Part shown: positions 10,691 to 23,409 of the stretch, one piece after another
How the letters are laid out: each line of letters opens with the position of its first letter
How positions within the stretch are numbered: the stretch's first letter is position 1
DNA from: Agrypnia vestita
Taxonomy: Eukaryota; Arthropoda; Insecta; Trichoptera; Phryganeidae
Assembly (NCBI GenBank): GCA_016648135.1
Contig: JADDOH010000307.1
Span: 1 to 64,000, forward strand
Length of the DNA: 64,000 nt
Direction: 5' to 3'
Made by a program: the position numbers and the translations under genes
Notes under the pieces: model-generated
Told to the model about the DNA's origin: nothing
Database searches by the model: none
What the model saw: only the letters and a program-made list of their open reading frames with translations

Positions 10691-12533
10691 TGACGGGTTA
10701 CAGCTAGTAAATAATAAATGTGTTAATTTTATTAATAAGATTGTTGGAAACTTTAAGGAAAATAATTAAAATATTACGAAAAATATGGGAACAAAATAAG
10801 AAACGAGTTTCACGTTTGTACCGGAATAAGACCAATAGAAAAGTAGCTAGTTGATATAAATTACTTCCTCGTGGCTGAGACGCTCACGCGTCGAGACCGA
10901 ATGAGGAGCATCTTAAAATGCAACCTGAACCACCTCGGGAAGTCTCACTTATTATTCAGCTTGGAGAAGCTCCATCGTTGCATAGTTTTCCATTAGTTCC
11001 ACAAAACCTCGGCTACCACACCTTCCGTGTAAATAGAAAAAAATTCGTTATTTTTCTTGGTCCTGGGCGAAATAAAACCGAGTTGAACTGGTAAAACGTT
11101 GCTGGTTCATCATTTATAGAATCACAAGTTGTTTATTGAAATTATACATTCAATCGTGTATTTACGATTTTTACGAGCAAATTACATTATGTTGCTATAA
11201 ACTACACGACATGTGTATGCAATTAAAACAGATATTTATAAAAATCATTTAAAATAGGTAACATGCATATTTACCTATTTGTTTAAAAATAAATTAAAGG
11301 TTAGAATTTTACTTAGAAAAAATAAAGCTGAGCATTTATCAATTTCACCACTTTCATTAGGTTATGTGAGGAAAAATATATAATACAGATTAATACTGTC
11401 TTTATTTTTCTCTGAATATTATTTGCAATTCATTTTATTATTAAGGCATTATTTATTTTTTATTTATCATAAAAAGTGTGTCGTATTACGTGTTAATCTG
11501 GAACTCATTTCTAAAAGTGTATTTACTGATTTGCGTCAGTCTTTATATTATTCTGATATTATTTACAATTTACTTTATCATTAAGTCATTATTTATTATT
11601 AATTTGTCGTAAAAAATGTATTGTGTAATTATTATATTCAAAAATCTCAATAATATTCATACTTTTTGCTCTAACGTCACTCTAGGACCATCTATTATCT
11701 TGGTGTATAATATTTTTAATTATAAATTTATTGTAATTGAAACACAATAAAAGCACTGCACACCTCGATTCACACCTTAATTGATTGATGTCTGTATCGA
11801 GTTCTGTATCGTATAATAATATCTTAGTAGGTGGGGTCTGGTGCAATGCAACTAAGCAAACTATAATACAAAGATATTTGCAAGGGATGAGTTTAGAATG
11901 TAGAGGATCTAGAGGATCGATAAAATTATAAAGATCCAAAAAAATCTAATGTTTTAAGTAAACAATAACAAGAAATAAAATAACCAAACATCCCGAAGGA
12001 TTATGTTACACAAAATATTAAATAGATCGTACGACAAATCAATCACTACAAAGATGCAATGCAAAATGTTTTCTATTCAATCATTATAAATCAATTTTGA
12101 AAATGTATTCTTACAAACACGGAAAAAAAATTGAAAGAAAAATGTAAACAGCATTATGATATGAAAGATAATTTAATTAAAAGTTAGCGAATACTTTAAG
12201 AAAATTATTTGCAACAGAAATATGCAGCAAATGCAGCCTGCTGTAAACTTTAAATCGGATATATAACTTGAGAAATGAGGAAGACTGAAATATATAAACA
12301 CGTAATAAAGATGTTTCTACCATTCATTTCTTTATGAGAAACTTCTTTCTCGGATACTTTTTCAACTTCAAGCAACCAGTAATTTTTTAACGCAAAAATT
12401 TCACGTGAAAGATTTTTTCAAAATTAATTATTTAAAATCTTTCACACGAATCAAGCACATTGTGGTTATTTATTACTGTAATTTAATTAAAAACTATTAT
12501 TTGTTTAAACAAAACTTAATCTAAATATATATT
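10691..12533. other. no gene recognised; AT-rich, with a diverged local duplication
   Basis: Two diverged copies of a segment of about 140 bp are adjacent at about 11385-11510 and 11528-11645 (ACTGTCTTTAT, TATTATTTGCAATTCA, TTATTAAGGCATTATTTATT against the matching blocks). The 85-codon minus ORF at 11682-11939 has no recognised domain. Confidence 0.45.
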
Positions 12534-13070
12534 GTTACGTGTCGTGGCTGATGACTGAATGAATGAAAAATGAAAACACTCGAAATTAATTAACGATTTA
12601 TTAATTAATGATTAATTAATTATTCAATGTACAGTTACTCGAATAAAATTTAAGGCTATTCTCTAATCTATGCTATTTCGCAATGTATCACTCGTCATTA
12701 TCGCTGGGTAACACGTATTTAGTGCTCGTAGAATATTCAATTCTCGCACATAGAAGTCCTTCTGGTTTATTTCGCCAATTAGGTACTTTACCGATTATTT
12801 TGCTTTATTTGTCGCTTCGATTATCTCACGACAAGTCACCTTGGCCTCGCGGCTTGCGCCCGACTGTACACCGAACGAACTTTCAAAAACAACCACTCTT
12901 GCACCGCGGCCTCTTTCCGTATTTTCCTAGATTATTCTAGTATTTAAGAGAAGATTATCGTTGCTTCTAGGCTTTTTCAGTCGTTTGTAGACATTTCGCA
13001 AAGGTTGTAGATAATTATAGATTTCTATAGATCGTTATCGATGTTTCCATAGCGTTGTTCCAAGTGACAT
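12534..13070 (-). mobile_element. candidate solo LTR (minus orientation)
   Basis: The minus strand begins TGTCACTTGGAAC near 13067 and ends CAGCCACGACACGTAACA at 12534, giving the TG...CA ends of an LTR. It has a TATA-like TTAAATA at about 12945, a GC-rich initiator area at 12840-12920 and AATAAA motifs downstream. No pol or gag and no second LTR were found, and target duplications were not resolved. It could instead be ordinary AT/GC-mixed sequence. Confidence 0.35.
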
Positions 13071-13339
13071 TTTACCAGGGACTTTGGTTCCAAGTGACAT
13101 TTGGACAATGCGTAAATTCTTTTTATCATCTCGTTGCAATATTATAAGATGGATCTCCATTGTGTGAAAAAAATCTGATTTCGATCTCTAATCTAAGCAA
13201 TAGCAAGAAAAGGGTGCCAAATTATGTTTTTAGCCCACGTATAATATTTGATTAAAATGGGATAATATCTTCTGCCTCCGGATCGCCTGTAGAGATGACA
13301 TTTTTTTTTTAATAAGAATTTTTTTTAAATACAAATCTT

Positions 13340-14685
13340 ATACATATTCACATATTTGATACATAAAAAATTTAGGTACATTTTTATACATAATATGAGA
13401 TAATAATTAATGCATAAAGTTGATATTAACGCGAATCAATCTGCTACGATTGATAGCCGCGAGGCGCTTCGCGTCCTTTCTATATCAAAATTAAAATGCA
13501 CTTGCCAAGGGAGGGGAGCGGGAAATTTAAAACAACACCACCAATATTTAAATATTTACACAATTTATTTAATGAAAGCACAATCCTTATCTTTAGACTT
13601 ATCAACTAAAAAAAATATCACTAACCTAAAACTAATCCTAGCCTAAACGCAAGCAGTCCGAATTAACATAACTTTATCGTGTCTTTGTCACTTATCACTA
13701 CAAAAAAACGTACCGTTCGCAAACACCCGTCTTCACTATTCGCGGCCCCCCTAGCCGCAGTCGCGGTTGCCGCGGGTGGCTTCCTCTACCACGCCGCGTA
13801 GGTCGCGACCAAGCATGGAGGGCCTTTCTAAGCTGCTCGCGCTTGCGCCTCCGGTCGCAGGATCCGCGGGGGCACCTGGGGACGTCTGGCCGCGGCTGGC
13901 GTTCCGCATCTGGACCCCGCGCGTGGCGAGTCGCGCACACCTGCATCCGCGCCGTCGCTGGATCCGCGTCATCGGGAGGGTCTGGTTTCCCTCCTGGAGG
14001 GCCGGCCGCCATCGAAGCAAGGCCGCCATCCTCGTCGCCGCGTCTTCTTCTCTGCGGGTGGCGTCCCGAGGCTGGGACTCGCCCTCGTCGGGAGGGCGGT
14101 CGGGGCGAACTAATCTCGGGCTTGCCGCGCCGATCTCTCTTCTCCCTGCCCAGGGAGCCTCTCCCCGCGCACCCCCTTCTCCATACTCACAACCCGCGCG
14201 GGGGTCGGATACGTCCGAACCTTTCGCGCGGAAATATTTTCGGCGCGAAAACCATTATACCCGTGGGCAATGTTCGTAAATTACTGCTTGCGTTATTATA
14301 TCTAATACTAGTTACGAAATAATATTTACACTATAACAAATCACATTCTAAAATAACAATATTATTATAACTTATTCTACGGCCTAAAATGTAATTATCA
14401 AGTAATCCAGCAAAACCAGGAATGTGGCGTACAGCCGCATCTGTCTTGCTGGTCCAAAAAAAAAAGGTCGAACTCATGGACGGATTTCCGAGAATTGCGC
14501 GGTACGGACCGGCACAATTTTAACCGCGGTTATATCAAAGTAAAGTAAAGTAAATAGTACATAAATATATATAAGAAGAAAAAATGTTACATAATATGAG
14601 ATACTTAATGCATAAAGTAAAGTAGAGTAAATAGTACATAATTATTTATAAGCCGAAAAAAAGTTACATAATATACGATAAAAAT
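13340..14685. repeat. local AT-rich repeat units separated by about 1.1 kb
   Basis: TACATAATATGAGAT followed by TTAATGCATAAAGT occurs at 13387-13418 and 14588-14617. A further unit (GTAAATAGTACATAA ... GTTACATAATA) follows at 14620-14670. The GC-rich island lies between the first unit and the other two, as if inserted into a short tandem array. Confidence 0.5.
13690..14290. promoter_or_regulatory. GC-rich island, possible promoter or LTR
   Basis: This stretch is strikingly GC- and CpG-rich in an AT-rich window. It produces overlapping ORFs in several frames on both strands (13698-14322), the usual effect of high GC and not evidence of coding. On the minus strand a TATA-like GTATAATGG at about 14262 lies upstream and AATAAATTGTG lies downstream at about 13565, so a minus-strand LTR or host promoter is possible. 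No protein domain is recognised. Confidence 0.35.
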
Positions 14686-15099
14686 ACATATTTTGTTAAA
14701 AAAAATTTGAATCCATAGCTACTAAATTAATAAGATGCATGTCTCATTTATATGGAGTACCTACATATACTACAGAAGGTTGCTGAAAGGCATGAACTTT
14801 ATCAATTAAATGGATCATGAATTCTGAATATCCTACACTATATGGGCATCTCATTCAATCAACCTCAAATGTACATTTCTTGTAGTTTTTCTACTTCGCT
14901 ACACCATTCTCATACCTAATCCTAACCACAGTGGATGTGGTACATCTCTCTCCCTTCAATGTTTTCGTAACTTGGAATTCTGTTTTTAATTAGTAAAAAT
15001 TTATTCCATCCCGATGAAAATTCAAGCCTGAGCCGAAACTCGTTTATATATTCAAATAATGTAGTATTAAAATTATAGTATTCATTTAAATTTAAATTA

Positions 15100-16190
15100 A
15101 CAATTAACACCTACATTGAAAAGAGACCAACCACACACCCAGGGCCGCTTTATGAGCAATAGCTCCCATATTGGCCCTACACCCTTTACTTTCGCTCCAC
15201 ACGGGTCTACTATTTGGCATTCTTTTATGTTGGTCATCCTCCCCAAACCAGTTAAACTCATATGAGTGCAAACGGCGCGGTAAGGCATCCATCCACATAA
15301 AACCGCTTCACTGTCAACAATTGCAAACAATTCAAGAAATAAAACTCACCGAAAGCATCTACACCACGCAATGGTCTAACCGGGGACCGCCTACTCTTAT
15401 GCCACTGTATCCCATCTCTCCTGACAGACTCTTAGAGTCACGCTCTGAGGGCTTAAAGGTGCGGCCATGATCAGCACCTCTGGACATTTCGTCAACGAGC
15501 AACGGACTGCCGTTTCAAAGACCAAAAGATAGCAGATAAGACTTCTGCCAGCACCGGAAGCGCCACACCGGAGGTCGTCCGATAAGCAGCTGTGGATGCT
15601 GACAGGGGGCTCCCCTGGTCTTTGTTCAGGGTGGAGGAGACAAACGCATACGCCCAAACCTCCGCCGTATATGTGACCTGGGCCACATATATGGTATTGT
15701 GTATTAGGCGCACAGCAGGTATTTGTATACCCCACTTCGCCGGGGACATTCCTCTCAGCGTACCACAGCCTTGACATTAGCCAAGAAGGAGACCGACGTG
15801 TCCATTATCACCACCAAGTACCTCGTGGTTATTGGTGTTATTAAACCCGCGAATCGCACACATATACGTACAACTGGACATCTCTTCCTGTTCAGTCTTC
15901 CCTTCATCCTCGAGGCCACGGTCTTTTGAGGAACCAGAGTCAGTATATTTCGAGTACACTCCTCAGTGATCAGTGTCAGTGATAAGTTTCACCTGCGCTC
16001 CAATTCACGACTTCTGCCAGACACCAGTAAAAGCGCGTTATTCGCGTACGCAACTGTAATGCAGCCAACCGGCAATGATAGCTGCAGGATTTCATCGAAC
16101 AGGACATTCCACAGTGTCGGCTCAATGGCTGTGCTCTGTTGGCAGCCCTTACTTAGTTCCCTGGTGGTTGATAATCCCCCTTAAGACGTC
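15100..16190 (-). pseudogene. R1-type LINE reverse transcriptase, decayed
   Basis: The minus strand near 16150-16020 gives PTLWNVLFDEILQLSLPVGC followed by ITVAYANNALLLVSG, the RT palm of an R1-like LINE. The catalytic Asp-Asp pair normally present after AYA is Asn-Asn here. Downstream, RLIHNTIYVAQVTYTAEVWA (about 15710-15650) and AYRTTSGVALPVLAEVL (about 15580-15530) match the conserved thumb region of the same clade. Frames change several times between 15097 and 15777. No 3' tail was delimited. Confidence 0.75.
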
Positions 16191-16948
16191 TTTGGGATCA
16201 TCTTCGGCGCTTTTGTTCTCCCGTGTACGAAATTTTCATTCCTCTATCTACGCTTTATTCATCAAATATTTTGATGCTTCTCCTTTTTCAAATGCGTCTG
16301 ATAGCTTAAGTTACGAAATATAGTTGTTGATCGGTGAGTACACGATGAAATATTTCAGATAGAAAAGGAAATATTTTGGAAATACGGAAAATTCTTTGAA
16401 TATAAAACTTATTGGAGAAAATATTGGGAGTACCTGGTGCTATCGAGTACGACGGGAGCTCACGTGCTCAATAATACATACATAGATGTATGTACATGTA
16501 TGACGACGGAATATCTCTGTGATGCAATCCCCGGTACATTAAGATTTACGTTCGTTCGCTCTCTGGATGCAATATCGGGTGGTCAAAAACTATTTTCTTA
16601 TTTATATACAAATTATTATTTTAAAAAATTTGATAGTGTCAGAAGTAATAATGCAATGCAAGTACAGAAATTAATACATCCCACCTTTGACCAAATTAGT
16701 TTTAAATTACTACCGAGGTTCAAATAATTATAATTTATCAAGCATATGTAATCTCATTTGCGCTACAGTATTGTAAATTGAAACCCAGTGAACTTCTTAT
16801 CAGAGGTTGAAGCGCTTGTACACGAGTACCTATTGGAAGTACCTCTTGTATTGAGTAAATCAAAAGCTACCTAACTCCGTGAACTATTTTTCTGAAAAAT
16901 CAAAGAAAACAATCTCTCATTCCTGTTTGGTAACTAGAATAAGCTCAT

Positions 16949-17923
16949 TTTTACTTCCTTTCTTTTAACTCGTGGCGTCTGCTCGCTTGTTTCCTTGAAG
17001 AAGAAACTTTGGATCGATTTTTAACCCTTTTCCCGTGATCCAATCGAGCTGAAACTTTGCAAGTAGACTCGTGGCGACGATCAAGAAGATCTATCAAATT
17101 TTCATTAAAAAGTAATAATAATTATAGTAAAATTTGGGATTTTTCAAATTTTTAATGGTTTTTTCATACAAGTTGTATGGAGATTCCGATGCATAAGGTA
17201 GACACTAAACCCGAAAATGAGAATGGGAGTATTGTAAAAACTTCGTTTTTATGGGTTACTTTTTTAACATTCAATAACTGCAGATCGTTACTTGATAAGG
17301 TAGTTGTTAAGTAATATTCAATGTACAATGTAGGAATGAGCTTAAAGAATATACTGATATTCAAATTTTTAATAAAGTAACCCATAAAAACCATGTTTTT
17401 ATTATACTCCCTTTCTTTGTAAAATATAACAACAATTAAAGACGAATTAAAACATATAACATAACACTAAACTTACAGTAATTTAATATATTTCTAAAAT
17501 GTCAGATGTTTTGAGCTTTGATAAGACACTTCATGCTTTGAAGATTAAATTCTAAAAACATTTGTGTCAATTTAGATTTTCGACATTTGTAGTGAAGTAC
17601 CTATTATGAATACCGACGGAGTAATTCAAATTTAGAAAATATTCCGCGACGTTATCGGGCCGCTATGCTAGTAATCAAACTTTTCTAATGATTCCAATTT
17701 GAAAAAACCAATAAAATTTCTAAAAATCCGAAATTATACTATAATTATTATTAATTTTTTTAACGAAAATTTGATAGATCTTCTTGATCGTCGCCACGAG
17801 TCTACATGCCAAGTTTCAGCTGGATTGGATCACGGGAAAAGGGTTAAAAATTTATCCAAAGTTATCTCATCCGGCAAGCCGGCAAGCAAGCGGACGCCAC
17901 TAGTTAAAAGAAAGGAAGTAAAA
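16949..17923. mobile_element. fold-back element with about 200-bp inverted arms
   Basis: The left arm starts TTTACTTCCTTTCTTTTAAC (about 16950) and the right arm ends GTTAAAAGAAAGGAAGTAAA (17904-17923). Within the arms TGGCGACGATCAAGAAGATC, GGGTTAAAAAT and AAAATTTGATAGATC-type blocks pair. The centre contains a second, smaller inverted-repeat element (17225-17411). No ORF of note. Confidence 0.75.
17225..17411. mobile_element. 187-bp MITE nested in the fold-back element
   Basis: GGGAGTATTGTAAAAAC at 17225 pairs with GTTTTTATTATACTCCC ending at 17411, and TTTTTATGGGTTACTTT pairs with its inverse inside. It is too small to code. Confidence 0.65.
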
Positions 17924-18149
17924 ACATAAATAGTAGTTGGATATATTTTGATACTCAACAACTCATATGCACTGCGATGTGCAAGTTGAAGAATACGTAG
18001 ACTAAAATACTTAAGATAAATTATAGAAGTCTCACATAGATTAAGTTATTTGAGCACATTTTTTTAATTTTTTTATTTTACCTATTTATTTTCTATACAT
18101 TGTAGTATTTCTAGTCCCATAAAACGTCTTAATAGACGTTTGTCTACAG

Positions 18150-18395
18150 GTTCATTCACACAATTTAATGTTACACTGTTTCTAAATAATAATAAATAAT
18201 ATTCATTTTACAAACAGAAGAGATTAAAAAACAAGAACAATTTTAAGTACAAAAGCAGAAAAAAAAATTTAAGTACTAAGTTAAAAAATTTAAGTAACTC
18301 AAGAGAAAAAAATATATTTTCACAATATAATGTTACGCTGTTACTAAATAATAATAAATAATATTCATTTTATAAACAGAAGAGATAAAAAATAA
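18150..18395 (+). repeat. direct repeat of about 75 bp
   Basis: AATGTTACACTGTTTCTAAA then TAATAAATAATATTCATTTT at 18165-18210 recurs at 18330-18375 with a few changes, continuing to AAACAGAAGAGAT. The spacing is about 165 bp. Confidence 0.6.
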
Positions 18396-18861
18396 CCAAA
18401 AACGTTGCTGTCTTTTTTCAACAAACTGCATCGGTGGCCTTTTGTTGACTTATCCGTACAGCGAAACACCCTGTACAAGAATTTTCTCAAAAATTCTATC
18501 TTGGTATTAGGTATATTATCGCTGAAGAAATTGAAGGAATATTTTTGATCACCTGATATATTTTCCTCGCATCGAGAATTGGAATCTGTATTGGATAATA
18601 ACCCCACAAGGGGCTACCTACCAGACTTCCAACATGCACACGCTAGAGTTCGAATCGCAGCAGATTTCTTTTATGACTAGAGAATTAATTTATGACTAGA
18701 GAATAAGAAGAATTCATGGATTAAATTATTCGGAATTAAAGAGGGGGAAAAGAGGGTGGTTCGAAAAAATATTTGGTAATCACATTTTGTCACAAGTCGT
18801 CAGCCAATGTTTAAACATTGTGATGACTTTAACTTTTTTTCATATTATATCTTTATTACCA

Positions 18862-19117
18862 ACTAGCTGTTCGTACCCGGCGTTGCACGGGTCAAGGATT
18901 ATGTTGTCAATAAATTTGTGGGGGAAACATAGGTACCATTGTTTTGTAAAGCAAAAAATGCCGCATTTCTTCCCTAGACATCCTATTCATCCCAGCCTTG
19001 ATTAAATGGAAACATTGTTTTAATTAGAGGCTTTGCAAAACAATGGAACCTTTGTTTCCCCCCACAAAATTATTTTCAACTTAATCCTTAACCCGTGCAA
19101 CGTCGGGTACGAACAGC
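18862..19117. mobile_element. head-to-head fold-back of the RTE-like repeat head
   Basis: CTAGCTGTTCGTACCCGGCG at 18863 pairs with the inverted CGTCGGGTACGAACAG at 19101-19116. The arms (about 90 bp) run through TTGCACGGGT, AAGGATTA.GTTG, GTGGGGGAAA and CCATTGTTTTG. Each arm is the start of the same repeat seen at 8953. Confidence 0.7.
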
Positions 19118-19978
19118 AACAATTAAGCTAAGCTTTCGTAATTTCAAATATACATAGTAAAGTACTTACATTATTTTACATAAATTCTCATCTGGGAGCA
19201 TCCGTAAACCACGTGACTCCATTTCAAACTCTTTTGAACCCCTCCCTCTACCCATGTAGCCCTAACGTTGTTTTTCTTTTGACAGCCCTCCCCGCACCGA
19301 CCCCCCCGAGTGGAACTTAGTTTTTTCCTATTAATTCCAGAAGACATTTTGTGCTGCTATTGTCTCTTACCAAAACTATTTTAAATTAATTGATTATGTA
19401 CAAACTGTATTAATTGTGTCAAATAAAATATGACATAATTACGTAACTGACCCCTCCCCCTCCCCTCATGTAGCCCAGCGTAGCATCCTACTAACTCCCT
19501 CCCCCCTTGGTTTATGGACGCTCTCTCTAATATAATTGGAGTAAATACCACAATAAATAATATTATATATTTCAATTATATTATTATAAGAAAATATATT
19601 CAAGAAAATATTTTGTTGCGATTGTCAAAGGTCTCTCTCGATCTCTCCTATTCAATTTTAAGAGGGAAATCAGTTTTCTATTCCCGTCCAGGAAATATAA
19701 GCGATTTTGAATTTTAATAGCTTTCATCTGGAGTGATAAACGAGGAGAAGATGTGAAGAAAATAAATATACGCCACTGTAAAGGTTCCCCCTGAGTCGTA
19801 AGGTTAAGGTCAATAGTCAACCATTTCCTTTTACCGTAAAATTCTGTATATTTTGCTATTTTATTTTTTCATTCCTACTAATACAACAAATCCCGTAAGA
19901 GCTTTGACTGTGTGCATATATATTCATACACAGCAAGTATATTGTCACGATTATATTAAAAAATATATTTAAAAAAAA
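19118..19978. other. no gene recognised
   Basis: C-rich tracts (CCCCTCCCCCTCCCC near 19450) and AT-rich sequence. The short ORFs on both strands have no recognisable domain. Confidence 0.4.
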
Positions 19979-20155
19979 TAGATATGCGAACACGGAATGC
20001 GTGACACGTCAATATTCTTACATTCAAAATAATCTAATCGCTTGTGCAATGAAAATAGGACTGAGTTGGTGGTGTCCTGGAATGGGGCTCGAACCACCGA
20101 TCATCATATCACTAGACGAGCATCGTTACCACTACACCAGCAGCTAGTAGAAAAA
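19979..20155 (-). mobile_element. tRNA-derived SINE, copy 1
   Basis: On the minus strand it starts GCTGGTGTAGTGGTAACGAT (A-box-like) and has GGTTCGAGCCCC (B-box-like), so it carries an internal RNA polymerase III promoter of tRNA origin. A unique body CCTATTTTCATTGCACAAG and a tail with AATATTGACGTGTCACGC follow. It does not fold as a full tRNA. Related copies lie at 23410-23545 and 28625-28790 in the same orientation. Confidence 0.75.
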
Positions 20156-22165
20156 ACTTTGGAGGAGAATTCTTCATTTAATTTTGAATGGAAAAGTCTG
20201 CATTTTTTTTTACTTATTTTTTAATTTTATTTTCTTATATGAAATATTTAAAAAAATCATCTAAATCAATTTCTTTGTCTGTAAGGTCAACATCAGCCGA
20301 ATCTCGAAAATCAGATGCATTGGAATGCAATTTTTCAAATACTGAATCCCTGTCAAAATTGTTATGATGATTATTTTCTCCACAAATTGACATTACCTTT
20401 TTTGAGACATTTCTGTAGAACAATTTTTTTAAATCTGTCGTTTTTCGTAAAATGTGATATTGAATAGGTACTGTATTGAATTAAACAAAACATTTACACG
20501 TTTACACCGCATAAAAACAACGACTACGCGGTGAACGCATGACTTTCGAATGACTTTTTTTAGCATCATCGGCAAAATGAAGTGAATATCGTTTTTTCGC
20601 TCTCTCCTATTTGATAAAGGGCTTGCATCATATGTTCAAGTGAAATAAAACATAACACCAGGTATTCATACGTTTTGGTACAGTAATTAATCGAATCGAA
20701 ATATTTACATTTTTAACGTAAATACTTGTTTTTCACTAAGAAATTATGAAAATATACAATTATTAAATTACACCAAATATCGGCTGGATTGCTTATTTAG
20801 TTACCGAGTTATCGGAATGAATATTGATTTTGGGGATTTCAATCCCTCGCTTCGGAAACAGTGGGTTACATCATAACCACCTAGTAAGTAGCGTTGGTTA
20901 AATACCATAGGCAAAAAATCAAAATTAGATATAAAAAAAATAAGATGGCTTCAAAACCAGTTACATAAAAATTAAAGTAATCTAAATACAAAACGGCTTA
21001 CAAAAAATTTAAAACATCACCTAGAAATGAATTCTAAAAATTCAGCTAGAAGTGAGAAAAATACATCGTGAGATCTACGAAGAACAATGATTAAAGAATA
21101 ATCGAAAGCAACGTTGATTACGTCACATATTTTCAATAGCAATTGGCTCGATTTCAATGCCGCTACGGATATTTACACATCAAGAATTTCCATTTCAAAG
21201 AAAACTTTTCTAATACAACAGGTAGATGGCGTACCCAACAAAATCGCTCCTCACCCCGTTTGCGGAGGAAATATATCGCTCCGGTGAAAACTGATCAGGT
21301 AGTTTGATTCTGGCAGCTGGAAATATTCAGGATACGTTTCACAAACGTACTGCGGCGACATCTATCGACGAGAGCGCGAGTCGCACGCAGACGCCGAAGC
21401 CTCCAACTTCATGATGAGATAAATATTTATATCCTCGCCCTGAGGGAATTATTCATTCGAACTGGAATTTAATTTGATGTTTGACACAAATATTGGCGCC
21501 ATTTAAATTGATGACTCGTGGCTGCGCAAACCTTGTTGATGAATGTCACAAAATTATTTGTCGAAAGTTTAACTATGAGCGATTACTTCATTTTACGATA
21601 TTTGATACCAAAATAATTTTAATTTAATGTATCCTTCAAATATTCACCAATTTATTATAGAATCAGAAAACAGATTTTAACATACCATAACAAATTATAT
21701 TCAAAAGTAATAATAATACTGCTTAAATTTAATTTAATGCCTTACACAAGGTTTCACCAAAACATTTCCAAAAATTATACCCTAACAATATTATTGTTTC
21801 AAATAAAATTAAATAACTTTCAAATTGTAAAATTATTGGAGAATATTCGCGAAACTTTTAGAAATCAAAAATCCTTTTTTATAATTTTGACTAGGCGTGA
21901 CCCATTAAAATGAGTCTAATCTCATCCAAAAATCAAAAAATTACGCAAAAATAATCCTCTCCTTGATTGAAAATTATAATACTTCATTTTATTATTTATT
22001 CATATGCGTGTATATATTGTAGCAGCATCACAGAACTATTTAGCCATATAAATTTCATATTTTCATGAAACCAATTGGTAATAATAAAATCGATGTGATT
22101 ATTTTGGTTTTATTATTATTATGATTATTAGATATATTTTCTATTATGTTACTTTAAACACTTTA
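20156..22165. other. no gene recognised
   Basis: A 62-codon acidic minus ORF (20235-20423, with DVDLTDKEIDLDDF) has no recognised match. If read as an exon its upstream side shows ATGTCTCAAAAAAG before GTAATG, but this is not convincing. A less AT-rich patch at 21220-21420 could be regulatory. The rest is AT-rich. Confidence 0.4.
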
Positions 22166-22800
22166 TTATCTATTTACTATGTTTTGAACCTACACAATAT
22201 TGTAAACTATGCCTGCCTCAACACAGATATTTCTAGTGAGACAGGCACAGTCCAAACAAAATTTTATACATAAAATTAAATAGAAATAAATAAATAAAAT
22301 ATATATTATTTAAAATATCAAACCTTTAATTTTTGCTTTATATTTATTAAAATTCATACGTTTTTTGAAAAGATTGTTTTAAATAAATAAATGAATTACA
22401 AGAATTTTTAATTATAACTTTTTGAAATTGGCATTTTAAAAATAAAATTATAAAATAGATAAAATATTCAGGAAGAACCAAAATTTCATTTTTTTTACTT
22501 TTTTGTGTTTTATATTTTTTACTCTTTTGTATTATAACTCTTTTTACTGTATTGTATAATGTGATCCTATCTTTTATATTTATTTTCTTTCGTGTATTTC
22601 TATATTTTTTGATACGTATTTTTTGATGTACGTATATATTTTTCTTATATATTGTTCTTATATAGTATTGTTTTACATTGAATTACAGGAATTGTTAATT
22701 ATAACTGCCCCAAAACAGGTTTAACCTAGTGGGGCATTATAAGTAAATGTAAAAAGGGGTGATATATAAATTAAGATAATATATAAATTAATAAATATAA
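22166..22800. repeat. two related stem-loop segments, possible LINE 3' ends
   Basis: TGCCTGCCTCAACACAG ... CTAGTGAGACAGGCA (22208-22245) and TGCCCCAAAACAGG ... CCTAGTGGGGCA (22706-22737) share the same layout. Each has a GC stem closing a loop that contains ACAG.TTT and CTAGTG, next to poly-A-rich sequence. They may be 3' ends of a retroposon family. No ORF is seen. Confidence 0.4.
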
Positions 22801-23409
22801 TATTCGGGATAGCAGGACAACTTATGTAATAAAGGCAAGTAAGACTTATATAAAAAGAAAAAAAATTTACACACATAACAATTTTATTACCCTAAGAAAG
22901 GTCAAGGTTGTTAAGAATGGGGCTGTCTCAGGGATTGAATTTCGAGTAATTGGTGCGCATGAGTTCAGTCGTGGAGACTTGAAAAGGCTTCGTTTCCTGA
23001 AATGATATCAAGTGAACGCTGAGGAAGTTTTTCAGAAAAAAAAAGAGGTTGTTTCCTTGAACTTTTCCAGCTTTGTCTGATTTTTCCGTTCCCTCGATTT
23101 TTATTTGAATTTGAATAGAAACAAAAGTTGTTTGAAAACGTCCAGGACTTAAGTGATGAGATAATTGAACAATAAGCGATTTATACAAAATCTATTTAAA
23201 CGTCCTAATGATCATTCTGATTTAGTCTGGATCTTTTTTAAATAATTTATAGCACTCTGTGCCTTTTACCCTTAGTTAAGAGAACTTTTTTGTATATAAA
23301 TATTTACCGGACTTTTTAAGGGTTGGATCGATTAGAACCTTTCGATACTTTTCTTTATTAACTGAACAATATCCTTTCTAGGTGTTTTGGGTACTTTACA
23401 AATTTTACT

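Noticed and set aside
13698..14322. Four overlapping Arg/Pro/Ala-rich ORFs on both strands
   Set aside because: High GC keeps several frames open at once. No domain is recognisable, so they were treated as one GC-rich island.
20060..20140. tRNA gene
   Set aside because: A- and B-box-like motifs are present, but the acceptor and anticodon stems do not form, and related copies share a non-tRNA body; it is a SINE.
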